The position numbers were made by a program, and so were the translations under genes. Shown here piece after piece: positions 16,908 to 26,298 of a stretch of 64,000 nucleotides of DNA. This stretch comes from Croceicoccus bisphenolivorans (GTDB lineage Bacteria; Pseudomonadota; Alphaproteobacteria; Sphingomonadales; Sphingomonadaceae). The stretch is from the NCBI RefSeq assembly GCF_001634625.1, contig NZ_LRSE01000007.1, forward strand, positions 62,001 to 126,000, read 5' to 3'. Within the stretch, counting starts at the first letter, position 1; each line of letters begins with the position of its first letter. The notes below the pieces were generated by a model, which saw nothing but the letters and a program-made list of their open reading frames with translations, did not search any database and was not told where the DNA came from.

Positions 16908-17846
16908 ATGTTCTACAATCCGATTAAAAATCATCCCGAGGCTATTTTCGTCCAGCTTACGACAGGCTGCAACGCGAAGTGCACAAGTTGCCCGCATCCC
17001 TTCACCTACGGTAACGAAGGGCACCACAAGGCGGGCAATATGTCTCAGCAGACTTGGGACGAGTTCGTGCGGCAGGTGGCTGATGCGGGCTATCGCGGAC
17101 AGGTGGGGCTTTATCTTCACCACGAACCACTTTTGGTGAAAAGCCTCGGGCGTAAGATCAAGGACATCAACGAGCGGACGAAAGCATATGTCGTCCTTTC
17201 AACCAACGGCGCATTGCTGACCGAAGATCGGCGCCAGGAGTTGATAGAGGCGAAGCCCCGTCAGGTTCATGTCAACATGAGTTCTGCCGACCCCGAGCAA
17301 TACAGCGACATCATGAAGCTTGATTGGGAAGTGACCCGCATCAACACGCACGCCTTCATCAAGGAGGCTGGCAATGCGATCAATATCGAAATTAACTGCC
17401 CGGTGCTGCCTGGCGTGGATACGACTTTGCTCGAAAAGGAGTTCCCGACCGTCAAGGTGAACGCGGAATACTACGCGAACAGCCGTGGCGGGTTGCTGGA
17501 CGACGTATCGGCAGAAGGCATGGGAAGCCGCTTCAAGATTGCCACGGCCTGCGACCAGCCTAGCCAGAATTTCAACGTGCTGTTCGACGGTTCGGTGATT
17601 GTCTGCTGCATGGACTGGGAGCATGAAAGCAAGTCGGATTTCCCGACTATTTTCGAGCAGGATATGTTCGCCACTTATGGCGGCGCGACGATGAAGGGCA
17701 TCCGCCGAGAATTTAACGACGGCGACTATTCGCGTTACAAGATGTGCACCAACTGCGCGCAGGAAATGGGCTTTAATGTCGGGGTGCCGATAAGGCGAGC
17801 AGACCAATTGAAAAACGCCTGCCGAAAATTAGTGCGCTCGCTCTAG
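16908..17846 (+). CDS. Radical SAM / SPASM domain protein
   Basis: The 312-residue protein has the radical SAM 4Fe-4S motif CNAKCTSC, with Cys21, Cys25 and Cys28, and a following barrel (STNGALLTE, VHVNMSSADP). The C-terminal SPASM-like auxiliary cluster region has CDQPSQNFNVLFDGSVIVCC and ends KMCTNC. SPASM enzymes modify peptides, sugars or proteins by radical chemistry. The ATG follows GTGGGGG. Composition is less GC-rich than the chromosome, suggesting transfer. It ends at a strong terminator and faces a dioxygenase gene. The substrate is unknown. Confidence 0.85.
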   Translation: MFYNPIKNHPEAIFVQLTTGCNAKCTSCPHPFTYGNEGHHKAGNMSQQTWDEFVRQVADAGYRGQVGLYLHHEPLLVKSLGRKIKDINERTKAYVVLSTNGALLTEDRRQELIEAKPRQVHVNMSSADPEQYSDIMKLDWEVTRINTHAFIKEAGNAINIEINCPVLPGVDTTLLEKEFPTVKVNAEYYANSRGGLLDDVSAEGMGSRFKIATACDQPSQNFNVLFDGSVIVCCMDWEHESKSDFPTIFEQDMFATYGGATMKGIRREFNDGDYSRYKMCTNCAQEMGFNVGVPIRRADQLKNACRKLVRSL

Positions 17847-17851
17847 CACAG

Positions 17852-17873
17852 ACCCCGCTTCGGCGGGGTTTTT
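17852..17873 (+). terminator. Rho-independent terminator after the radical SAM gene
   Basis: The hairpin CCCCGC-TTCG-GCGGGG is followed by TTTTT. The stable TTCG tetraloop and U-tract make a textbook terminator six bases after the stop codon. Confidence 0.92.
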
Positions 17874-17966
17874 CGCGTCAGTAGCGATTGAGCGGGCGAC
17901 CGGGGACCGTGACGACGCAGAAGTTCGACGCCTACCGCGCCAGTGCCGGGCAATAGCTCATTCAAA

Positions 17967-18806
17967 TCAGCTCAATCCCGGTATCCGCCTCAGCAGTCCT
18001 TGATGGATCGGCAAGTCGCCCATCCGCGTCACTGACTTTCCGGTCTCAACATTGAAGGGGCATCGCATCCGGCGCTTGCCTTCACCCGACTGGAGCGGTG
18101 TCCAGTAGCGGCATCCGCGAAAGTAGTAGTGCGTCACCTGGCTGTGCCGGGTGCGGGCGGGATCTAAGATTGGATTGCCGCCGTGGAGGAGGTTGGCAGA
18201 CCAGATCAGGGCTTGCCCTTTCGCAAGGTGCGCCTCTGCGCGTTCCATGCCTTCGGTTCGGCGCTGAATTTCCGGCTCGTAATGGCTTCGGTAGAGGTCA
18301 TAGCCTTTCACTCGCCAGCCAGACACGCCCAGTTCGTCCATCGTCACATGAGGCAGGCGGTGGGAGCCAGGATAATAGTGCAGGGGGCCGTTTTCGGCGT
18401 CGATATCTTCAAGCGCAACCCACACGCCCGCCATGAAGTCGGCGGGAAGGCTGCTGAAATGAATCGTGTCGGAGTGCGTATGCTGCTGGGTTCCCACGGG
18501 GAAATTCAGCGTCTGAAAAGCGAACGGTTCGCGCCCGTATAGCAAGTGCAACACGCGCGCGACCTCGGCATTGAGGGCAAGCCTTTTGACCGCTTCGACG
18601 CTGCGCCACGCATCCTGAACACGGCCATCGTCGTCAGGATAGGAGACACCCTCGATGATTTGATCGGGGAGGGAGTCGATATCGAGGTCCAGGACGAGAT
18701 ATCCGGTTTCCCTGAATTTAATTACCGCTGCCTTGTCGTCAGCATCGAGACCGGCAGTAAGGCCGTCAAGGTCGTCGCGAAGGTAGAAAGGTGTTTGTCC
18801 GCTCAT
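17967..18806 (-). CDS. Phytanoyl-CoA dioxygenase (PhyH) family Fe(II)/2-oxoglutarate oxygenase
   Basis: The 279-residue protein has the PhyH double-stranded beta-helix. The Fe-binding HxD is in QQHTHSDTIHF, the distal His in ANLLHGGNP, and the 2-oxoglutarate-binding Arg probably in DPARTRHSQ. GPLHYYPGSHRLPH is a typical PhyH segment. The family hydroxylates diverse small molecules or acyl groups. The ATG at 18806 is preceded by AGAAGG. It converges with the radical SAM gene inside the tRNA-Ser element, so the two may act on the same substrate. That link is inference. Confidence 0.88.
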   Translation of the reverse strand: MSGQTPFYLRDDLDGLTAGLDADDKAAVIKFRETGYLVLDLDIDSLPDQIIEGVSYPDDDGRVQDAWRSVEAVKRLALNAEVARVLHLLYGREPFAFQTLNFPVGTQQHTHSDTIHFSSLPADFMAGVWVALEDIDAENGPLHYYPGSHRLPHVTMDELGVSGWRVKGYDLYRSHYEPEIQRRTEGMERAEAHLAKGQALIWSANLLHGGNPILDPARTRHSQVTHYYFRGCRYWTPLQSGEGKRRMRCPFNVETGKSVTRMGDLPIHQGLLRRIPGLS

Positions 18807-18856
18807 AGTCGGACCTTCTGACCAGTCGGCCTAAACATCAAGTAAAAGGGTTCGCC

Positions 18857-19029
18857 ATGCACAAGCTAATCATCCTCGCTTCTGCGGGGCTTGTGCGTCC
18901 GTAGCGGCAGCGTTCCTCACCGGCGCCGACGATGCACGGGCATTTCACGCAAACCTTCCGATAGTCGATTTGGCTGACGGCATCCGCGCCCGCTCCTATT
19001 CCTCTCCCTACATCCCTAAGCGGCGTTGA
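18857..19029 (+). pseudogene. Frameshifted gene for a small secreted protein
   Basis: An ATG at 18857 opens MHKLIILASAGL, a signal-peptide start, but meets TAG at 18902-18904. A different frame carries on smoothly from about 18901 as VAAAFLTGADDARAF and ends PYIPKRR followed by TGA at 19027. Joined, the two make a roughly 57-residue protein with a signal peptide and alanine cleavage region. The simplest reading is a single frameshift near 18895-18905. The intact function is unknown. Confidence 0.45.
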
Positions 19030-19040
19030 CGCTGGGCCTG

Positions 19041-19064
19041 TGTGGTAGAAAATGTGGGAGCAAT
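19041..19064 (+). repeat. 24-bp repeat, right copy near attR
   Basis: It matches 12837-12860 at 20 of 24 positions, including the ten-base TGGGAGCAAT end. No integrase ORF follows: the next bases are AT-rich and run into attR. Confidence 0.6.
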
Positions 19065-19123
19065 TTGAAACGTTTGATTTAAAATTGATATATTTCAAAT
19101 ATATTGGAGGTTTTATAGGCAGA

Positions 19124-19137
19124 CACCCTGTCCGCCA
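19124..19137 (+). repeat. attR, 14-bp direct repeat of the tRNA-Ser 3' end
   Basis: This exact copy of CACCCTGTCCGCCA has no tRNA 5' half next to it. It is the expected right junction left when an integrase inserts at a tRNA 3' end. The element genes end just before it, and chromosomal-type genes resume after it. Confidence 0.78.
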
Positions 19138-19212
19138 CCATTGCGCCTACCCCCTGCATAAGGCATCCTGTTTGTCAGGAACCGGCACCTTTGATTGGTA
19201 GAGCACACAGGC

Positions 19213-19617
19213 ATGTCAAAACTTTCCATGCTGGCCGTCGGCACTCTCGTTATCGCCATTGGCGTGACAGGTCCCGGCCACGCTCAGGATGCAGCCGAGA
19301 CTGCGGCCATTCTTTCGGGGAGCGGACAGACAGGCGGCGCCCAGCGTTCGCTTGGTTCCAACATCGCGCGCAGTATCAACTCCGCCAGCAACGCCATTGG
19401 CGCCCAGCAACAAGATCGGCAGCGATCGGTTCGTCGCGCGCAGGGCGGTTCGATCCGGGTTGGCGGGGCACTTCCTGCCGGCATCGATCCGCTGGCAGGA
19501 ACGGACGCCACGACTTACGAACTGGCCAACGGTTCCGCCATCACCACCACCGGTCGGTTGAATACGGACGCAGGCACCGCTTGCACCCGCAATTGCAAGG
19601 ACGCGCCCGGCCAGTAG
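19213..19617 (+). CDS. Small exported protein of unknown function
   Basis: The 134-residue product starts MSKLSMLAVGTLVIAIGVTG and has a probable signal peptidase site after GHAQ. The mature part is Ser, Ala and Gly-rich with a Cys pair near the end (ACTRNCKDA). It lies just outside attR and is the first chromosomal gene right of the element. The ATG at 19213 is chosen over a TTG at 19195 because the signal peptide begins there. No family is recognised. Confidence 0.6.
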   Translation: MSKLSMLAVGTLVIAIGVTGPGHAQDAAETAAILSGSGQTGGAQRSLGSNIARSINSASNAIGAQQQDRQRSVRRAQGGSIRVGGALPAGIDPLAGTDATTYELANGSAITTTGRLNTDAGTACTRNCKDAPGQ

Positions 19618-19698
19618 CGAACAGGGTGCGGCGTAAGTCACGTCAGGCAAGAATCCCGCCCGCCACTCCTGCCCCAGGGGAGTGACGGACGGTGCGCA

Positions 19699-20094
19699 TC
19701 AGCAGACGGAGCGCAGGTTTCCCTGTTCCAACACGATCTGCTGACGCGGTGCGATTCCGCGAATGGATGCCCGCAACGCCTGACGCGTGATGTCGTCCAC
19801 GACGGTGGGGCGCAGCGGAGTGGAAAAACGCAGTCCGACTGCCTCTCCATGACGTGCCCAGCGCACTTCGGCGACGATGCTGTGTTCATCGCCGAATGTC
19901 AGTTCCACCTTGTCAGCACGGCGCAAGGCCAGACGCGGCGATTGCAAGCCGCAACCTTCGGACGAGAGATCGACAACAGTCGCGCGCTGCGGCAATCCCG
20001 GGCCGGTGCGGACCCGGCAGTTCGAATGGATCGTCTGGCGCTGTTCCTGGCGGCATTGCATGGCTTTTCCCTCCGTCGTCGAGACCTTCGACAT
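19699..20094 (-). CDS. PilZ domain protein
   Basis: PilZ domains bind cyclic di-GMP. The 131-residue protein has the N-terminal RxxxR motif (RQEQR), then VVDLSSEGCGL, matching the D/N-x-S-x-x-G motif, and beta strands such as EVRWARHGEAVGLRF. It is a stand-alone domain. The ATG at 20094 gives a normal length; a much longer frame upstream overlaps the divergent gene and is rejected. It probably links second-messenger levels to motility or envelope behaviour, but its partner is unknown. Confidence 0.8.
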   Translation of the reverse strand: MSKVSTTEGKAMQCRQEQRQTIHSNCRVRTGPGLPQRATVVDLSSEGCGLQSPRLALRRADKVELTFGDEHSIVAEVRWARHGEAVGLRFSTPLRPTVVDDITRQALRASIRGIAPRQQIVLEQGNLRSVC

Positions 20095-20275
20095 GGCATT
20101 TGAAGCTAAGACACAAACTTCATCGCCTATCGGGACTGCGGTTACAAAGTTGGTAACCAAAACCTTTCCGCCCTGTCCCGCGATCGAACACCCTGGCCGG
20201 AAGAACGGGAACGCACGCAGCGACTGTCCGTTGAGCCTGCGACGGCAGGGAACTGAAATTTCGAGGAGATCTGCC

Positions 20276-20896
20276 GTGGAAGGCGTAAATCCGTTAGTGT
20301 GGGTGCTTGTCGCGGTATTCGCGATTGCAGCCCTTTTGGTATGGTATCTGGCCGCGCGGCGGCGCACGGCGAACCTGCGCAACAAGTTCGGCGACGAATA
20401 CGATCGCACTGTCGATCACGTCGGCAACACCGGAAAGGCCGAAGCCGCGCTGGAAGAGCGCCAGCGCCGTGTGAACGCGCTGGAAATCCGTCCTCTTACC
20501 TCTCGCGAGCATGACGAGTATGCGCGCGAATGGCATGATGTGAAGGCCGTTTTCGTCGAGAGTCCGGCCGAAGCGGTTCTCCACGCAGATCGCCTCCTTG
20601 CGAAAATCATGAAGACCAAGGGCTTCCCGATGGCTGATTTTTCGCGTCGTTATGAAGATCTGACTGTCGATCACGGCGATGTCGCCCGCCATTACATGGC
20701 CGGACACGATATTGCGGATCGGCAGAACCGCGGCGAGGTATCGACCGAAGACCTGCGTCAGGCGATGATCCATTACGAAGCGCTGTTCGACGAGCTGGTT
20801 GCCGACGTCGCGCATCCCGATGCGGCGCCGGTTTCCACGCGCCAACCCGTCTCCACCCGACCGGCGGTATCGCGCCGCGCCGAAGAAGTTCATTGA
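20276..20896 (+). CDS. Membrane-anchored protein of unknown function
   Basis: The GTG at 20276 is set by GAGGAG at 20262-20267. The 206-residue product has one N-terminal membrane helix (PLVWVLVAVFAIAALLVWYL), a basic stop-transfer (AARRR), and a cytoplasmic, highly charged helical region (AEAALEERQRRVNALEIRPL). A Pro/Ser/Thr-rich tail repeats STRQPVSTRPAVS. The domain with EYAREWHDVKAVFVESP is seen in sphingomonad proteins without known function. It is divergent from the PilZ gene. Confidence 0.65.
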   Translation: MEGVNPLVWVLVAVFAIAALLVWYLAARRRTANLRNKFGDEYDRTVDHVGNTGKAEAALEERQRRVNALEIRPLTSREHDEYAREWHDVKAVFVESPAEAVLHADRLLAKIMKTKGFPMADFSRRYEDLTVDHGDVARHYMAGHDIADRQNRGEVSTEDLRQAMIHYEALFDELVADVAHPDAAPVSTRQPVSTRPAVSRRAEEVH

Positions 20897-20909
20897 TGGC
20901 GCACGGCGG

Positions 20910-21551
20910 TCAGTAGCCGGTGTAACGCCCCGGCTTGTGATAGGCGATAAGGATGCCGCTGACCGCCGCCACGCTCAACACTGAATAGATCGCCTTGTCG
21001 GACGGAACGACGAGGATCGCCGCCACGATGATGGCGGCGTCGAGCACGAAGCTCATCCACCCGACGCTCCAGCCCTTTTTCCGCTGCAGCCAGATCGACA
21101 GGATGGTCACCCCGCCCACCCCCGCCTTGTGACGAAGCATCGCGAGAATCCCCGCGCCGCAACTTGTCCCGCCGGCGATGGCTGCAAATGCGGGGTGAAC
21201 GCTGTCGATTTGCACAGAAAGGCGTGTCACGGCCACCCAGATCGAAACCATGGCCACCGCCGCAACCGACTTGAAAAAGAAACTCCGCCCCAACGCACTC
21301 CATGCCAGCAGGAAGAACGGCATGTTGAGAAGCCAGAAAGCGACATCGACGGTAATGGGCGAGATATAGGAAAGCAGCAGAGCAACCCCGCCCATGCCGG
21401 CTGTCACGATCCCGCCCGCCTTCATCAGCGTCAGGCCGATGGCCATCATTACCGAGCCCGTCGCGAGCCCGTAGATATCTTCGGCAAGGGAATGCGATCG
21501 GGGTTCGGGAAACGCTTCGGCGACTGCCGTGGATCTGGAACTGTTCGCCAT
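20910..21551 (-). CDS. YitT family integral membrane protein
   Basis: The 213-residue protein has about six hydrophobic segments, starting at GLATGSVMMAIGLTLMKAGG. It shows the YitT/DUF161 pattern with GIVTAGMGGVALLLSY and GGTSCGAGILAMLRHKAGVGG, whose Gly-rich loops are conserved. Family members are uncharacterised inner-membrane proteins. It converges with the preceding gene, 13 bp apart. Confidence 0.8.
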   Translation of the reverse strand: MANSSRSTAVAEAFPEPRSHSLAEDIYGLATGSVMMAIGLTLMKAGGIVTAGMGGVALLLSYISPITVDVAFWLLNMPFFLLAWSALGRSFFFKSVAAVAMVSIWVAVTRLSVQIDSVHPAFAAIAGGTSCGAGILAMLRHKAGVGGVTILSIWLQRKKGWSVGWMSFVLDAAIIVAAILVVPSDKAIYSVLSVAAVSGILIAYHKPGRYTGY

Positions 21552-21598
21552 GCGCGGCGCGCTACCCCAGCGTGCCCTCGCTTACAAGCTTGGCTCGC

Positions 21599-21769
21599 CT
21601 AGCTAAGCTGTTGCGTCAACTGGTGAAGAGGCTCGCTAAGGCCCTTGGTCGGTTCGGGTGCAGCCTCGTCTGCCTGCTGGTTCATCGACATGCCACGGTC
21701 GAGTTGCCGGGTTGCCCGCCCGGTAGCGATCGCCGGCATCGTTTCGAGATCCTGAATTTCGAATTCCAT
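21599..21769 (-). CDS. Small protein, 56 residues, doubtful
   Basis: An ATG at 21769 with GGAG seven bases upstream opens a 56-codon frame starting MEFEIQDLETMPAIATGRA and ending LTQQLS. It is acidic and polar with no membrane segment. It sits alone in a 420-bp gap between the YitT gene and the lig operon end. The ribosome binding site argues for expression, but no family or conservation can be judged. The rest of the gap shows nothing else. Confidence 0.35.
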   Translation of the reverse strand: MEFEIQDLETMPAIATGRATRQLDRGMSMNQQADEAAPEPTKGLSEPLHQLTQQLS

Positions 21770-21970
21770 CGGACTGCTCCAAAGCCAAGTGCCTTGATTA
21801 CAGTGATGAAAATCAGAAAGGGCTCGCCCGTTCCGAACCGTTGCGCCAGACGGTTGGCTGGACGCGCCCATCGGTACGCAGTCTTCGGTAGTGGCGGTCG
21901 GTTGGCTGAAAGATGATCGCGGAGCCGTGATGCGCGTCGCGCAGCCAGCGGCCCCACTCTCATCCGTGGT

Positions 21971-22957
21971 TCAAACGAAATCCTCGGTATCGATCGTGGC
22001 GCGCATGGTTTCGGGATAGCGATGGCCGGAAACGGTCGTCTGGTTGATCAGATCGCCTGCACGCTGCAACACGTCTGCGCCAACCTTCGTTTCCGTGGCA
22101 GCCAGGTTTTCGGTCATATGCGAAGGGTTCGTCGTGCCGGGAATGGCATGCACTTGGTCACCACGCGAAAGCAGCCATGTAAGCGCGAGCTGAGCCGGAG
22201 TGACCCCAGCCTCGCTTGCAAGCTTTTCGAACTGGCGGGCAAGGCCAGCGTTGTGCGGCCAATGCTGTTCAGTGAAGCGCGGCTGCGCCTTCCTGATGTC
22301 TTTGTCGCCCAGCACCAGCGGCATGCCGAGAGCACCGGCGAGTACGCCGCGCGCCACCGGAGAAAACGCGACGAGCGCGATGCCCAGTTCGCGTGTCGTT
22401 TCCAGCACGCCGAGTTCGACATTGCGCGTCCACAGCGAATATTCCGTCTGCACGGCCGCCATGGGGTGGATTGCATGGGCTTCACGAATGTGGGCACTGG
22501 CCCACTCGGAAACGCCATAAGCACCGATCTTGCCCGCCTCTATCGCGCGCGACAGCGCACCGACGCTGTCGGCAATCGGCACCTTCGGGTCGAACCGGTG
22601 CATGTAGAACAGGTCGATATGATCGGTCTTCAACCGCTTCAGACTGCTCTCTAGAGAGGCGGTCATCGCATCCGGGCTGCAATCGATCCCGCGACGAGGG
22701 CCGTCGACGATGATCCCCGTCTTCGATGCAAGCAGGAAATCGTCTCGGCGATCCATGATCGCCTCGCCCAGCAGTTCCTCGCTCAGGCCGAAGCCATAGA
22801 TGTTCGCCGTGTCGAAATGGTCGTAGCCGGCATCCAGTGCCTGCCGGAATAGCCTGACGGCATCCTCGCGGGAGGGGGGATTCCCGTAGGCCCAGGCCAC
22901 ATTCATGCAGCCCAGGCCGATGGGATTTACTTCACGGCCCGCGAGAGTGCGTGTCAT
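21971..22957 (-). CDS. Aldo/keto reductase, last gene of the lig operon
   Basis: The 328-residue TIM barrel has the family tetrad: Asp in HFDTANIYG, Tyr in the same segment, Lys in LLASKTG and His in DLFYMHRFD. The C-terminal NADPH region ends AIPGTTNPSHMTENL. The ATG at 22957 shares a base with the ligC stop, so it is co-translated with the protocatechuate genes. A role on an aromatic aldehyde or ring-cleavage semialdehyde is plausible but not shown. Confidence 0.83.
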   Translation of the reverse strand: MTRTLAGREVNPIGLGCMNVAWAYGNPPSREDAVRLFRQALDAGYDHFDTANIYGFGLSEELLGEAIMDRRDDFLLASKTGIIVDGPRRGIDCSPDAMTASLESSLKRLKTDHIDLFYMHRFDPKVPIADSVGALSRAIEAGKIGAYGVSEWASAHIREAHAIHPMAAVQTEYSLWTRNVELGVLETTRELGIALVAFSPVARGVLAGALGMPLVLGDKDIRKAQPRFTEQHWPHNAGLARQFEKLASEAGVTPAQLALTWLLSRGDQVHAIPGTTNPSHMTENLAATETKVGADVLQRAGDLINQTTVSGHRYPETMRATIDTEDFV

Positions 22958-23916
22958 CAAGACCATCCATCCTGTTGTTCGAGACTGGCAGCGAGTTCGC
23001 CGATCACGCGGTAGCAGTCAAGCACACCGCCGACCGAGCTGTTCGGTTCGCGCCCTTCGCGGATCGCGGCGACGAATTCGCGGTCCTGCAGCTCGATGCC
23101 GTTCATGCTGACGTCGACTTGCGACACGTCGATCGGCTCTTCCTTGCCGGTGACAAGATCGTCATAGCGCGCGATATAAGTGCCGGTATCGCCGATGTAG
23201 CGGAAGAAAGTGCCGAGCGGTCCGTCGTTGTTGAAAGACAGCGCCAGCGTCAGGATCTGGCCGGCTTCGGTCTTCATCTGGATCGACATGTCCATCGCGA
23301 TGCCCAGTTCGGAATGCTTGGGCCCCTGCAGGACATTGGCCTTCACGACTTTCGCGCCGGTCATATACTGGAAGATGTCGATGGTGTGGGCCGAATGGTG
23401 CCACAGCAGGTGATCGGTCCACGAACGCGGCTGCCCCTTGGCGTTCATGTTCTTGCGGCGGAAGAAGAACGTTTCCACGTCCATCGCCTGGATGTTGAGC
23501 TCGCCCGCCTCGATCCGCTTCTTCACCCATTGATGCGACGGGTTGAATCGGCGGGTGTGTCCGACCATGCAGACAAGCCCCGTTTCCTTCTGCTTGGCGG
23601 CAACCGCCTCGGCATCGGCCCAGCTGTCGGCCAGCGGGATTTCGACCTGCACATGCTTGCCCGCGTTCATGCAGGCGATGGCCTGCTGCGCATGCATCTG
23701 CGTCGGCGTGCACAGGATCACCGCGTCCACGTCGTCACGGGCAAGCGCGTCTTCCAGTTCGGTCGAGCTGTGCTTCGCGCCGTACTTTTCGGCGACGGCA
23801 GCCGCCTGTTCGCCCGTGCGGCTGATGATCGAGGTGATTTCCACCCCGTCGATGTTCTTGAGACCGTCGAGGTGCTTTTCACCGAAAGCACCGGCGCCGG
23901 CGAGTGCGATACGCAT
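22957..23916 (-). CDS. ligC: 4-carboxy-2-hydroxymuconate-6-semialdehyde dehydrogenase
   Basis: LigC oxidises the LigAB ring-opening product, as its hemiacetal, to 2-pyrone-4,6-dicarboxylate using NADP. The 319-residue protein has an N-terminal Rossmann motif ALAGAGAFGEKHL and the Gfo/Idh/MocA-type segment HVQVEIPLADS. The substrate domain has NPSHQWVKKRIEAGEL and LLWHHSAHTIDIF. AGGAG lies upstream of ATG 23916. Gene order with ligA and ligB matches the Sphingobium SYK-6 arrangement. Confidence 0.92.
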   Translation of the reverse strand: MRIALAGAGAFGEKHLDGLKNIDGVEITSIISRTGEQAAAVAEKYGAKHSSTELEDALARDDVDAVILCTPTQMHAQQAIACMNAGKHVQVEIPLADSWADAEAVAAKQKETGLVCMVGHTRRFNPSHQWVKKRIEAGELNIQAMDVETFFFRRKNMNAKGQPRSWTDHLLWHHSAHTIDIFQYMTGAKVVKANVLQGPKHSELGIAMDMSIQMKTEAGQILTLALSFNNDGPLGTFFRYIGDTGTYIARYDDLVTGKEEPIDVSQVDVSMNGIELQDREFVAAIREGREPNSSVGGVLDCYRVIGELAASLEQQDGWS

Positions 23917-23948
23917 GGGTTCTTCTCCTGAAAATTCGTGTGGCGTGC

Positions 23949-25260
<1,312 letters not shown>

Positions 25261-25264
<4 letters not shown>

Positions 25265-26298
25265 TTCGCTGCCTCCGCCTGATTTGCCTTGATCTTGCGC
25301 GAAATGATCTGACGAGCGCGAGTGCCACCCTCATCGATATTGTAAGCCATCAGCTTCATATGCGGATTGCTCTCAATCGCTTTCTGCTGCGCTTCGAGCA
25401 CTTCCTTGTCTTGCAGGAAGACACCGCCCTGTTGCGTCTTGAAGCGCGCAGTGAAGCCATCGTCATCAATGTCGAAATTGCGCGCCATACCCCAGAAGTA
25501 ATGGTGGGTATCTTCGGTTTCCGGCGTCATTACGTCGATCACGAAGCCGCGCACGCCTTGATCGTGTTTTTCGACCGTGGCCCCTGCGCCCAGCGGAGCG
25601 ATGCCGACGTCGATGATCACCGCACTCGGCAGCAGGAATTCGCAGATCTGCCAGCGGTCGACTTTTCCGCCCTGTCGCATCGCGCCGGCCCAGAACGGCG
25701 GGGCATCGACACCCGGCATCCAGCGGGTGACGAATACCTTGTCGCCATCCACCCACGTTTCGATCGGCGCTTCCATCAACTCTGGCTGACCGATCGAACC
25801 GGTGTGAACGTAAGTCTCGTGCGTCAGGTCCATCAGGTTATCGATGGCCAAGCGATAGTCCGACGCGATGGGGTAATAACCGCCGTCGAAGCGCCAGCCA
25901 TCGCTTGAGCACGGCCAGAGATCGGGGATCAGCGCCGGATCTGCCTTGTCCTTTTCGCCGATCCAGACCCAGACGAAGCGATGGCGTTCGTGCACCGCGA
26001 AAGTCTCTGCGCAAATTCGCGTGTTCACAGGATCGGTCTTGATCGGCATTTCCTCAGCCACGCCATCAGGACCAAGCTTCAGACCGTGATAGCGGCAGCG
26101 GATCGAATCCCCCTCACGCAGGCCCATCGAAAGCGGCAGCAACCGGTGCGGGCAGGCATCCCGCATAGCGACGACAGAGCGATCCATCTTTCGATAGAAC
26201 ATCATCGGTACGCCGCAAATCGTGCGTGCCAGCGGCTGGCTGTCCACTTCCGAATCCCATCCAGCTACATACCAGGCATTTTCGAGCCAAGTGGTCAT
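25261..26298 (-). CDS. Rieske aromatic O-demethylase oxygenase (vanillate demethylase-like)
   Basis: The 345-residue protein has a Rieske cluster motif, CPHRLLPLSMG with Cys-x-His and CRYHGL with Cys-x-x-His. The mononuclear iron ligands are in NLMDLTHETYVHTG. This architecture belongs to VanA-type demethylases, which turn vanillate into protocatechuate, the substrate of the neighbouring ligAB. No reductase partner (VanB) is present in the window. Substrates such as syringate or 3-O-methylgallate cannot be excluded. It overlaps ligJ and ligA by 4 bp each. Confidence 0.8.

Larger units (their letters stand above)
12709..19137. mobile_element. 6.4-kb integrative element in tRNA-Ser with radical SAM / dioxygenase cargo
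   Basis: The element runs from the tRNA-Ser 3' end to a copy of the last 14 bases of that tRNA. Inside, in order: tyrosine integrase, unknown protein, AlpA-like excisionase, two small proteins, a Rep-like protein, a radical SAM/SPASM gene, a convergent PhyH dioxygenase gene and a frameshifted small secreted protein. The first five genes overlap or nearly abut. Base composition becomes visibly less GC-rich from about 16.45 kb. No conjugation or capsid gene is seen, so this is a small integrative or mobilisable element or satellite. Boundaries rest on a short repeat plus the integrase position. Confidence 0.8.

Noticed and set aside
18838-19098. 86-codon minus-strand frame near attR
   Set aside because: No ribosome binding site, odd composition, and it overlaps the better-supported frameshifted gene on the + strand.
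19645-19690. Weak hairpin CACTCC/GGAGTG considered as a terminator between 19617 and the PilZ gene
   Set aside because: Only a 6-bp stem without a T-run; too weak to call.
22951-23931. 326-codon frame on the + strand opposite ligC
   Set aside because: It is antisense to a well-supported ligC with operon overlaps on both sides.
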